From positions 1 through 39,280 of the forward strand of contig JAJDGX010000010.1 of NCBI GenBank assembly GCA_030265885.1: a DNA stretch of 39,280 nucleotides, given 5' to 3'. Under the pieces are notes generated by a model. It searched no databases, was not told the origin of the DNA, and worked only from the letters and a program-made list of their open reading frames with translations. The translations under genes and the position numbers were made by a program. Origin of the DNA: Ruminococcaceae bacterium OttesenSCG-928-L11 (GTDB lineage Bacteria > Bacillota > Clostridia > Oscillospirales > Ruminococcaceae). Of this stretch, positions 33,295 to 39,280 are shown in pieces. The first letter of the stretch is position 1, and each line of letters opens with the position of its first letter.

Positions 33295-34131
33295 GAACCT
33301 GTTCTCAATAACGTCTCAAGATTGAGTGGCAATGGGAAATAGTGAACCATGCAGCTTCGGAATCAGTGTTGATTTCATAGTCTTTGGAAAGCCTCCTTGA
33401 GTGGGAATCCCAAGCGAAGGTTCTCTCGACAATCCAGCGTTTTGGAGTGATTCTCCATTCTTTCGGTTTGATACGCTCCGTGATATCACACGTTCGGCCA
33501 GTTGCGGCAACATGCAGGGCGAAAGTTCCGCGATACCCCATATCGCCACAAATACCCTTGATGGACGGATATTTCAGTATCGTCTGGTCATAGACATCCA
33601 CCCCGCCAATGGTATCGTGGATATTAGCGGCATGAATCACCACAGCGAGTAAATTCCCTTGTATATCTGTTACGATATGCCTTTTCCGGCCTTTTGTTTT
33701 TTTCCGCCGTCAATCCCACGTTCATCCGCACCATACATTGTCTTTGTACTCTGCGAATCAATCACCCCATAGGTCGGTTCAGACTTGCGACCAGTGTCAA
33801 CACGGCTCTTTTCCACCAAAAGCGCACGCATCTTTTCCCACAAGCCACTGGCAACTGCACGGTAATAAAATGATTTCACTGTACTCCACTTTGGAAAATC
33901 GTGAGGCAACTGGCGCCACTGGCATCCCGTCTTTTCCATATATAGCACGGCGTTGACCAGCTTGCGCTTGGAATGTTTTGCAAAGTGTGCCCCACGATTC
34001 TCTCCGCTGAACAACGGCTTTATTATCTGCCATTGTTTTGTTGTCAAGTCGCTCGGATACTTCATTTCTTATCACCCAGATATTTAGTGCAGATTTCTCC
34101 CATTTATACTGCTTTTATTGAGAACAGGTTC
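33295..34131 (-). mobile_element. IS5-family insertion sequence (TNA-target type)
   Basis: 837 bp with 17-bp perfect terminal inverted repeats (GAACCTGTTCTCAATAA at 33295-33311 and its complement at 34115-34131). The flanking TGA is present on both sides (33292-33294, 34132-34134), matching a three-base TNA duplication as in the IS427 group. It carries one transposase in two overlapping frames. The perfect ends suggest recent insertion. Confidence 0.87.
33305..34065 (-). CDS. IS5-family transposase made by -1 frameshift
   Basis: First frame (34065-33670) begins MKYPSDLTTKQWQIIKPLF and holds the first catalytic Asp (VIDSQSTKT). Second frame has GDMGYRG (Asp) and IVERTFAW (Glu), completing the DDE set. 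The switch is at a run of seven A then C on the minus strand near 33703-33710 (codons GGA AAA AAA CAA). A -1 slip there restores KGRKRHIVTDIQGNLLAVV, the standard IS5 sequence. So the gene is intact through programmed frameshifting and not a broken one. Confidence 0.85.
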
Positions 34132-34261
34132 TGAGATAGATTTACCACTAATTCCAAGGTCAGAATACCATGCAAATGTAAGCTGTATACACTGTGCAAC
34201 CAAACACTAGCGAATATTTTAATGACGCGATACCACAAATAGAGATAAGTAAGGTGACTAT

Positions 34262-34549
34262 ATGAAACATAAAGCTATTATTAGACTCTTGAAAACAGAA
34301 GAGGGAGGAAGGCAAACATCTCCGTTAACTGGATACAGGCCACAATTAAAAATTGACGATAGGAATCAGACATCGACTTATATTACAACCTGTGATGGAA
34401 CTGAAATAATTCAATTGGGCAAAAGATATCATGTATATCTGGAATTGCAATTCGAGAGTGATTATTTGGCACTCCTTGATAAAAGCAGACCTATTGAATT
34501 GTATGAAGGTAGTCATTTAGTTGGAACAGGATGTTTTGAAGGGGCATGA
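34262..34549 (+). CDS. Stand-alone protein resembling EF-Tu domain III
   Basis: A 95-residue protein: AIIRLLKTEEGGRQTSPLTGYRPQL aligns by eye with the start of EF-Tu domain 3 ([21 protein letters not shown]), and its ending LVGTGCFEG resembles TVGAGVV. No GTPase domain is attached, so it cannot be a translation factor on its own. A beta-barrel fold that mimics EF-Tu domain III is likely. AAGGTGA precedes the ATG. Function unknown. Confidence 0.72.
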   Translation: MKHKAIIRLLKTEEGGRQTSPLTGYRPQLKIDDRNQTSTYITTCDGTEIIQLGKRYHVYLELQFESDYLALLDKSRPIELYEGSHLVGTGCFEGA

Positions 34550-34561
34550 CGTCAGACGCTG

Positions 34562-34908
34562 GTGTGCTGGATTTCGGGGCCTCTCTTTCCTCCGCAGGTC
34601 GGTATCACGCCATACTGGCTTGCTACGAATTACATCATATGTGGTGTAACCGTCAGTGGAGGAAATGCGTACGTAACGGCAGAAATTATGTGCTATGACT
34701 CCACGAGTAAAATAGAGCAACAGTTACCTTGCAGCGGTGGAATGGCTCCCGCTGGGTCAATGAAAAAAGCTGGTCAGCATCTGGCAGAGGTTCACTTACA
34801 GTGGACAAAACACAATCCGTAACCGGGACAACATATCAGGTAAAATGTGTCGCGAATATCTACACAAGCGGCGGAAGCTTCATCAAACAAATCGTCACAT
34901 ACGGATAA
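34562..34908 (+). pseudogene. Frameshifted remnant of a small secreted beta protein
   Basis: GVTVSGGNAYVTAEIMCYDSTSKIE (frame one, to about 34713) then, after loss of one base, ATVTLQRWNGSRWVN, SWSASGRGSLTVDK and TTYQVKCVANIYTSGGSFIK to a stop at 34908. This matches a clostridial family of small secreted proteins with a VTLQR and WSASG pattern as I recall it. The start region also lacks a signal peptide. Not functional. Confidence 0.6.
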
Positions 34909-34916
34909 ACGCAAAA

Positions 34917-34943
34917 AGTGGAGGTTATCTGATAACCTCCACT
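34917..34943 (-). terminator. Perfect 13-bp hairpin
   Basis: AGTGGAGGTTATC and its exact complement are separated by one base. On the minus strand it is followed by TTTTT, so it can terminate leftward transcription, for example from the IS remnant. Confidence 0.65.
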
Positions 34944-35044
34944 CAGTACACTTGCTCAAAGTCCATCACACGGTCAATTTTCCGCAGCAGATGCTCGGAC
35001 GGTACCAGCCCGTCAATGTCTGTTATTTTTACATACCCTCGCAT
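34943..35044 (-). pseudogene. N-terminal fragment of an IS1182-like transposase
   Basis: Reads YVKITDIDGLVPSEHLLRKID, the typical opening of IS1182-type transposases (LVPxxHLLRKID), then stops after FEQVY. Only about 33 residues are left, so this is a decayed relic. Confidence 0.6.
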
Positions 35045-35386
35045 GTCTGGCGCTCGCTCTATCATTTTTATCACCATACTCATTATACTAAAAAAGGCCG
35101 CCTCTGGCGACCTTTTTTGACAGCCTGAGGGCATTTCATATAATGAAAATGCCCTGCCCACTGATGGTTGATAATATATAAAGGGATTGCTCCAGTAATA
35201 TTCTCGTTTATCGGCCTTGATGAAGTGGAATACACCTCATCAAATGTTTTGTTTTAATTTGAAGCGCTGTATTTTCCCTGCATGTCGGTTGTTTAGCACA
35301 ATAACTGGCATAAACAAGCGATATTTGGGGGGATTAGGTGACGCTTATTGTTGCTCATGGCGAGCCGTGGTGCTTTGGGAGATCGG
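35045..35386. other. Stretch with no gene, two hairpins
   Basis: No convincing reading frame. It holds a hairpin at 35091-35117 (AAAAAGGCCGCC / GGCGACCTTTTT, a bidirectional terminator) and another at 35128-35155 (AGGGCATTT / AAATGCCCT). The sequence just before 35387 does not fit the 5' half of a tRNA. Confidence 0.6.
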
Positions 35387-35431
35387 TTGCCAAGGTGGAG
35401 GTAGCGAGTTCGAGCCTCGTAACCCGCTCCA
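35387..35431 (+). tRNA. 3' half of tRNA-Gly(GCC), probable attachment site
   Basis: From TTGCCAA (anticodon loop with GCC) through the T-arm GCGAG-TTCGAGC-CTCGT and acceptor AACCCGC, T, CCA; 45 bases, ending in an encoded CCA. The expected 5' half (GCGGGTT, D-arm) is absent upstream. A lone 3' half is the usual remnant left at the far end of an element integrated in a tRNA gene. The tyrosine integrase lies 0.8 kb to the right. A partial tRNA, not a working gene. Confidence 0.72.
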
Positions 35432-35444
35432 AATTTTCACAAGA

Positions 35445-35472
35445 GAAAAACCGCTTAGTTAAGCGGTTTTTC
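35445..35472 (+). terminator. Rho-independent terminator after the tRNA fragment
   Basis: GAAAAACCGCTTA and TAAGCGGTTTTTC form a perfect 13-bp stem with a two-base loop, ending in T residues. Probably the original terminator of the tRNA transcript. Confidence 0.85.
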
Positions 35473-35520
35473 TGCGTTTCATAGGGTTGCAAGGTCGAGC
35501 GTTTGGTGTTTGTTTGGTGC

Positions 35521-36099
35521 TTATTGTCCGCAACACTTTTTAAATTTAAGACCTGACATACAAGGGCAGGGATCATTCCTTTTAGCCGGTGCTAGTAGCT
35601 GTCTTTCAATTTCGATCATTCTTCGCATTAGATCAGCGGGCATTGTAATCAGCGGCCCCTCCGATTGTATAATAATTGTTTCCCGCTGTTCAAAAAGGGC
35701 TATAAATTCTTTCACCAAAGGTGAATTTGTAAGCGGCCTTCTTTTGTTCCTAATTATCTGGCCTCGGTACTCCATAGATTCGTCAATTAGAAATAGAATT
35801 TCTGGTTCATTACGACTATGTGGAGTTACATCTAACAATGAACCGTTAGGCGTTTCCCAAATCGCATGTGCTTCTGCTTCAATTAGAACATTTGCACGTT
35901 GCCATATCGCCCAACCACATAGCATTTTCCCGCCGATTTCCTGAACAAGCAATTTAACATTTGGAAAACATTCTGAAGGTAATGCTTCTGGATGGGGGTT
36001 GCATGAAACATAAAACGGATCATTTTGGGGATTGATCTCGCTACAGAAAGTGCGTATTTTATTGCTAATGATGCTCGGTGTCGTAACATAACGCTCCAT
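35521..36099 (-). CDS. SEC-C motif protein
   Basis: A 192-residue protein. The C-terminal CPCMSGLKFKKCC is a SEC-C zinc motif as in SecA. The rest is alpha/beta with WAIWQRANVLIEAEAHAIWE, seen in clostridial SEC-C proteins, function unknown. GGAG lies before ATG 36099. It lies between the tRNA fragment and the integrase; whether it belongs to the element or to host DNA is open. Confidence 0.82.
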   Translation of the reverse strand: MERYVTTPSIISNKIRTFCSEINPQNDPFYVSCNPHPEALPSECFPNVKLLVQEIGGKMLCGWAIWQRANVLIEAEAHAIWETPNGSLLDVTPHSRNEPEILFLIDESMEYRGQIIRNKRRPLTNSPLVKEFIALFEQRETIIIQSEGPLITMPADLMRRMIEIERQLLAPAKRNDPCPCMSGLKFKKCCGQ

Positions 36100-36181
36100 A
36101 AAAATCTCCGATAACTCTTCTTAACTATAATTATATATTACTAAGCGGGCATTTTCAATTGTGTTCGTGTACATCCACCCC

Positions 36182-36211
36182 ACAAGGCCGGAGCACCTGC
36201 TCCGGCCTTGT
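36182..36211 (-). terminator. Terminator after the integrase gene
   Basis: ACAAGGCCGGAGCA and its exact complement with a two-base loop, 14-bp stem, 17 bases beyond the integrase stop. GC-rich, with TTTC on the plus side and no T-run on the integrase side. Confidence 0.75.
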
Positions 36212-36228
36212 TTCACATCATATCCTGT

Positions 36229-37422
36229 CTACCGCTCCAGCCCCACAACCTGCTTTCTCCCAATGGTCAGCGTATCCGCGATAGCGTCGGCGGCCTTGGC
36301 CTGCGCCGCCGCAAAGGTGTGGGCGTAAATATTGAGCGTCGTGCTCACCTGCGTATGCCCCAAGGCGCTGGATACCGTCTTGATATCGGTGCCGCTGTTG
36401 ATAAGCAGGCTCGCGTTCAGATGCCGGAAGCTATGTATGTTCACCTGCCGCATCCCGGTGCGCTTGCAGAATTGCTCCAGCCACTTAATGGCGCTTCCCG
36501 GCTGCTTGAGCTTCCCATCCCATGTCACAAACAAGCGGCCCGTATCCGTCCATTTTGCGCCCAGTTTCAGGCGTTCCTCGGTCTGATGAACCTGATACTG
36601 CCTGAGCAGCGAAATGACCGCCTGCGGCAGCTTGAGGCTCCTGCAGGAGCCGTTTGTCTTTGGCGTGTCGGTAAAGATGCCCCGCGCCTTGGTGTAGGAG
36701 CTGATGCGGCGGATGGTTATCATCCCGGTATCAAACTCAATGTCCTGCCATTCCAGCCCGAACAGCTCACCCCTGCGAAAGCCGCCGTAGATGGCGAGGT
36801 AAAAGAACACCTTCCACATCAGAGGCTCATCCTCCAGCAGATCAAGGAACCGCTGCGCTTCCTCCAAGGTGAAGCAGTCCAGCTCCTTATGAGGAATGCT
36901 CGGCAGTGTGGCGTATTTGCAGGGATTTTCCTTCACAACACCCTGCTTCATGGCGTATTCGAAGATGCCGGACACAAAGCCGATGTATTCCTTCACCGTT
37001 CGGGGCGAGAGCTTGCCGCCTGTTCGCTCGTTTACCCCATCCTCGCTCAAATTGAGGATCAGCTTCTGGATGGTGCGGGTGGTGATCCTGTCCATCCGCA
37101 GATGCCCGATGGCCTTGTAGACCCGGGCGGTGTACTGGCGGTAACGGTCGATGCTGCGGGTTTTGAGCTTTGCTTCCGCATATTCTCGAAACCATTGCTC
37201 CGCGAATGTCTCAAACTTCATGTTCCCGGCAGCGACCTTGCTGTTTCGGCAATCTTCCTCAAACAGAATCTTTTGCCGCTCCAGCTCCTTCTCGATCTGC
37301 TTCGGCGTCATGCCCTCGTCGGGTGTCCAAGTCATGTGGTGGCGTATCTGCTTGCCGCGCGCATCATATCCCACCGAAACGGTGATCTTGTAGGCATTAC
37401 CCCTCTTGACTGCCATTGCCAT
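36229..37422 (-). CDS. int: Site-specific tyrosine recombinase (ICE integrase)
   Basis: A 397-residue integrase. N-terminal arm-binding part (AYKITVSVGYDARGKQ), SAM-like core-binding domain (FETFAEQWFREYAEAKLK), and catalytic domain with Arg216 in GGFRRGELFGLEW, His330 and Arg333 in HSFRHLNASLL, His356 in LGH and Tyr366 in IYAH. It cuts and joins att sites to integrate or excise the element. Start 37422 follows GGAGG by 9 bases; it overlaps the XRE gene by 26 bases. Its gene end lies near the tRNA-Gly remnant, so that is the likely target. Confidence 0.93.
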   Translation of the reverse strand: MAMAVKRGNAYKITVSVGYDARGKQIRHHMTWTPDEGMTPKQIEKELERQKILFEEDCRNSKVAAGNMKFETFAEQWFREYAEAKLKTRSIDRYRQYTARVYKAIGHLRMDRITTRTIQKLILNLSEDGVNERTGGKLSPRTVKEYIGFVSGIFEYAMKQGVVKENPCKYATLPSIPHKELDCFTLEEAQRFLDLLEDEPLMWKVFFYLAIYGGFRRGELFGLEWQDIEFDTGMITIRRISSYTKARGIFTDTPKTNGSCRSLKLPQAVISLLRQYQVHQTEERLKLGAKWTDTGRLFVTWDGKLKQPGSAIKWLEQFCKRTGMRQVNIHSFRHLNASLLINSGTDIKTVSSALGHTQVSTTLNIYAHTFAAAQAKAADAIADTLTIGRKQVVGLER

Positions 37423-38104
37423 TTCCAAACACCTCCGCAAGCCCTTTTTCTGACAATACATGCTGACTTCCCGGCCCCATCGTTTTGTGTAAATGCTCCA
37501 TGGGGATTGCGCCGATGGTTTCATACAGCGCGTGGGACACCTTGTTTACATAGAATTCGCTCAACACGCCCGCATCCATGATGACCTTGCCGCTGCTTTT
37601 GAGAAGCTCCGCCGCCTGCGCTTCACGCTTGTCCTGATCGTGTACGGTATCGCGGTTGTCCTCGTTGCTGATCTTCCAGCAGAAGGCCGCGTCCTGCACA
37701 TCCCGCAGCATCGGCACAAGCCATTCATCCTCAAGGATGTAGGAAAGTACCTGCCGGAGCGAAATGTATTCGTCCTTCTCCTGCTCGCCCGCATACTCCG
37801 CAACAGCGGTCAGGTTGGCAATGGCCTTGTCGGAAAGCCCGAACCGCTCCGCCAAATCGAGGTTTTCCGCAACCCGGCTTTCGGTATCCCCATACAGATA
37901 TTCATAGGGAACCCGGAAGAACGCCGCAATTCTCCGGAAGAAGTAGATATCCGGTGTGCTCTTGCCATCCTTCCACTGGGCCACCGTCTGTCGCTTTACG
38001 CCGACAAAGTCGGCTAACTCCTGCTGGTTTACTCCCGCTTCATCCATCAGCTGCCGCAGCCGCTTGGGGAACGGTAAGCTGTAATTATCATTGCGCTCTT
38101 TCAT
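37397..38104 (-). CDS. XRE-family regulator
   Basis: A 235-residue protein. HTH_3 domain near residues 15-70: LRQLMDEAGVNQQELADFVGVKRQTVAQWKDGK. The C-terminal part (about 90-235) is helical and probably senses a signal for induction. Start at 38104 is 8 bases after AAGGAGG. Co-transcribed with the integrase through the overlap; divergent from the excisionase-like gene, with an operator between them. Confidence 0.9.
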   Translation of the reverse strand: MKERNDNYSLPFPKRLRQLMDEAGVNQQELADFVGVKRQTVAQWKDGKSTPDIYFFRRIAAFFRVPYEYLYGDTESRVAENLDLAERFGLSDKAIANLTAVAEYAGEQEKDEYISLRQVLSYILEDEWLVPMLRDVQDAAFCWKISNEDNRDTVHDQDKREAQAAELLKSSGKVIMDAGVLSEFYVNKVSHALYETIGAIPMEHLHKTMGPGSQHVLSEKGLAEVFGNGNGSQEG

Positions 38105-38169
38105 TGGTTTCGCCCTCCTTGTTGTGATTTGTTGCAATTCCGTCTCATTGAGGTATGATCTGTTGCCGA

Positions 38170-38216
38170 TGTTAGATATCTATGCTATACTTGGATTGTA
38201 GCATAGATATCTAACA
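38170..38216. promoter_or_regulatory. 18-bp inverted-repeat operator between XRE and excisionase genes
   Basis: TGTTAGATATCTATGCTA (38170-38187) and its exact complement (38199-38216) flank an 11-base spacer. Each arm also contains the palindrome AGATATCT. It lies between divergent genes, so it is very probably the binding site of the XRE protein, controlling both directions. Confidence 0.82.
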
Positions 38217-38264
38217 ATGTCAACATGAGATACAACGCTGCAAACCACAACAGGAGGTTTTCAG

Positions 38265-38486
38265 ATGAACAACAAAATCCGTATGCTGACGATAAATGAA
38301 GCCGCCGCGCTGATCCCTGGACTGACCCGCTTTCGCATCCGTACCATGTGCCAGAGCGGAGAAATCCCCTGCATCAAGGCGGGGCGCAAGTATCTGATCT
38401 GTGAACAGGTGCTATTGGATAAGTTGACGCAGCGTGCAGTGCCACCCCCAGCAGACAACAGCCCCATCCGCAGGATTGACGCTTGA
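38265..38486 (+). CDS. Excisionase-like helix-turn-helix protein
   Basis: A 73-residue protein: LTINEAAALIPGLTRFRIRTMCQSGEIPCIKAGRKYLI is the winged HTH of excisionase/MerR-like DNA-binding proteins. It would direct the integrase towards excision. Preceded by CAGGAGG. It is the first gene on the plus side of the operator. Confidence 0.87.
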   Translation: MNNKIRMLTINEAAALIPGLTRFRIRTMCQSGEIPCIKAGRKYLICEQVLLDKLTQRAVPPPADNSPIRRIDA

Positions 38487-38580
38487 GGGAAGGGAGCGAG
38501 GCGGGAGCCGCATTGCGGCTCTCCTTCCTCTTTCCGAGATGGTAAGATCGGGAACGATACACAAGAAGGGAGACGAGACT

Positions 38581-39075
38581 ATGAGAAATGATATGGATGC
38601 TTTGGAGAGAGCCATACAAGATAGTATCGCTTTAGCAGAAGAAAGCATTGTGCCCGTGCAAGCATCGCATTTGTATAGACAAATGCTGCTTGACAGGGGA
38701 GCAAGCTCCCCTGAAACCCCTCCCCGGCGCGACGCCGGGAATACCAGCACGGAAAAGAAAAAGCCGGTTACGCGAACCCGTTCCAAGCAAATCAACATTC
38801 GATTGACACCGCAGGAATATGACAAGCTGCTGAAAATTCAGCAGTATACAGGATGGAACCGGACGCAGGTCATCCAGTCATTTATCATGAAGCAGAAGCT
38901 AAAGGAGCGTTCGTCCGTGGAGTGGCCGGAGCTGCTTCGGCAGATCAGTGCAATCGGCAATAATATCAATCAGATTGCCCGCATTGCCAACGCCAACCGG
39001 CATGTGAACCCGGATGAGTGGGAACAGGTCAGGGAGTTGCAAACCCTTATTTGGAAGAAGATGATGGACTTGTAG
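38581..39075 (+). CDS. MobC-like relaxosome protein
   Basis: A 164-residue protein. RSKQINIRLTPQEYDKLLKIQQYTGWNRTQVIQSFIM is a ribbon-helix-helix unit, and LLRQISAIGNNINQIARIAN is the MobC signature. MobC helps a relaxase bind and open the transfer origin, usually just upstream. The relaxase itself would lie further right and is not in the window. GGGAG lies 8 bases before the ATG. Low-complexity DNA at 38690-38740 encodes the variable linker. Confidence 0.85.
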   Translation: MRNDMDALERAIQDSIALAEESIVPVQASHLYRQMLLDRGASSPETPPRRDAGNTSTEKKKPVTRTRSKQINIRLTPQEYDKLLKIQQYTGWNRTQVIQSFIMKQKLKERSSVEWPELLRQISAIGNNINQIARIANANRHVNPDEWEQVRELQTLIWKKMMDL

Positions 39076-39280
39076 CAGAACACCGAGGGTTAGGCCATGA
39101 GGGCGGCATTGCCGCCCTCATGGCCTTTGGCAGGCATATCGGTGCAAAATGTGGATCAATGATCGTAATCTCCAACCCTTTGCTGATGGCATAGTCAATA
39201 GTGTGCTTTGTGCCGCCGCTGGCTGCGCCGTCGTGCACGGCGATCAGTCGGTTTGATTTGTGGATCATCATGCGGTTGCG
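39047..39280 (-). CDS. SLOG/DUF1273-like protein, C-terminal part (cut at window edge)
   Basis: Partial. MMIHKSNRLIAVHDGAASGGTKHTIDYA and GLEITIIDP match the end of the Rossmann-like SLOG/DUF1273 (YoqJ) group, proposed nucleotide-binding proteins. The frame is open to the window end. The C-terminus runs through a 17-bp hairpin and overlaps mobC by 29 bases, so the tail after IIDP looks altered and may be truncated. Role unknown. Confidence 0.65.
   Translation of the reverse strand, partial: RNRMMIHKSNRLIAVHDGAASGGTKHTIDYAISKGLEITIIDPHFAPICLPKAMRAAMPPSWPNPRCSATSPSSSSK
39092..39126. terminator. Perfect 17-bp hairpin between convergent genes
   Basis: AGGCCATGAGGGCGGCA and its exact complement with a one-base loop; TTT follows on the plus strand. 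A terminator for MobC, probably in both directions. It lies inside the reading frame of the SLOG-like protein. Confidence 0.72.

Noticed and set aside
35355-35576. Minus-strand frame reading RVTRLELATSTLA
   Set aside because: This is a translation of the tRNA-Gly fragment and its terminator; such spurious proteins are known from tRNA regions.
36208-37581. Long plus-strand reading frame (457 codons) opposite the integrase
   Set aside because: It is the antisense of a well-supported integrase and overlaps the XRE gene; no motif and no ribosome site. GC-rich codon pattern explains the open frame.

Overview
The window looks like part of one or two integrative and conjugative elements (ICEs) of a gut-type Clostridia/Firmicutes host. 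The evidence is Gram-positive ribosome binding sites in front of almost every gene, several TTG/GTG starts, a sortase with a Cna-B surface protein, SpoVG, and the mix of VirB4, VirB6-like, PrgI-like, amidoligase, ArdA, Cys_rich_KTR, LPD28 and MobC proteins that recurs on clostridial conjugative elements.

Region 1 (about 0-18.7 kb, minus strand) is a conjugation operon read right to left. It starts after a strong hairpin at 18.7 kb with a Cys-rich small protein overlapping an adenine DNA methylase, then two AbrB-fold proteins and an LPD28 protein. A cell-surface block follows: membrane-anchored protein, sortase, small protein, CAP protein, and a giant thioester/Cna-B adhesin ending in LPKTGW. 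Next come an Api92-like protein, SpoVG, a DUF3852/VirB2-like protein, a VirB6-like protein, a cytosine-C5 methyltransferase, a PrgI/VirB3-like protein, a separate VirB4 N-terminal protein, a tandem ribbon-helix-helix protein, the VirB4 ATPase and an amidoligase. Plus-strand genes with their own promoters interrupt it: a VOC protein and an Mrr-like nuclease. A DUF1016 nuclease lies just upstream of it.

Region 2 (19.9-22.1 kb) carries a large ArdA-type antirestriction protein, a DnaA domain IV fragment with a chimeric tail, and a Cys_rich_KTR protein. With the two methylases it forms an anti-restriction set suited to entry into a new host.

Region 3 (22.1-32.9 kb) is the least explained part. 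Thirteen minus-strand genes, nearly all of unknown role (HEAT-like, membrane, MraZ-like, PHP phosphoesterase, WG-repeat, Cys-rich and zinc-ribbon proteins, an altered Nudix protein), lie downstream of a divergent plus-strand regulator. That regulator combines a zinc-finger-like segment, a LuxR-type HTH and an isomerase-like Nudix fold. Both intergenic regions that look like promoters for the minus-strand genes carry the same 10-bp direct repeat (CAGAGCGAAC), in pairs exactly 34 bp apart. I read this as one co-regulated system and the best candidate for undescribed biology here.

Region 4 (32.9-36.1 kb) is a decay and junction zone: gene remnants, an intact IS5-family element with a frameshift transposase, a stand-alone protein resembling EF-Tu domain III, a frameshifted secreted-protein remnant, an IS1182-like fragment, a tRNA-Gly(GCC) 3' half that looks like an attachment site, and a SEC-C protein. 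Region 5 (36.2-39.3 kb) is a recombination and mobilisation module: tyrosine integrase, XRE regulator with an 18-bp inverted-repeat operator, excisionase-like HTH, MobC-like protein and a partial SLOG/DUF1273 protein. A lone tRNA 3' half on the plus strand normally marks the right end of an element lying to its left, so the integrase side may be a second, tandem element.
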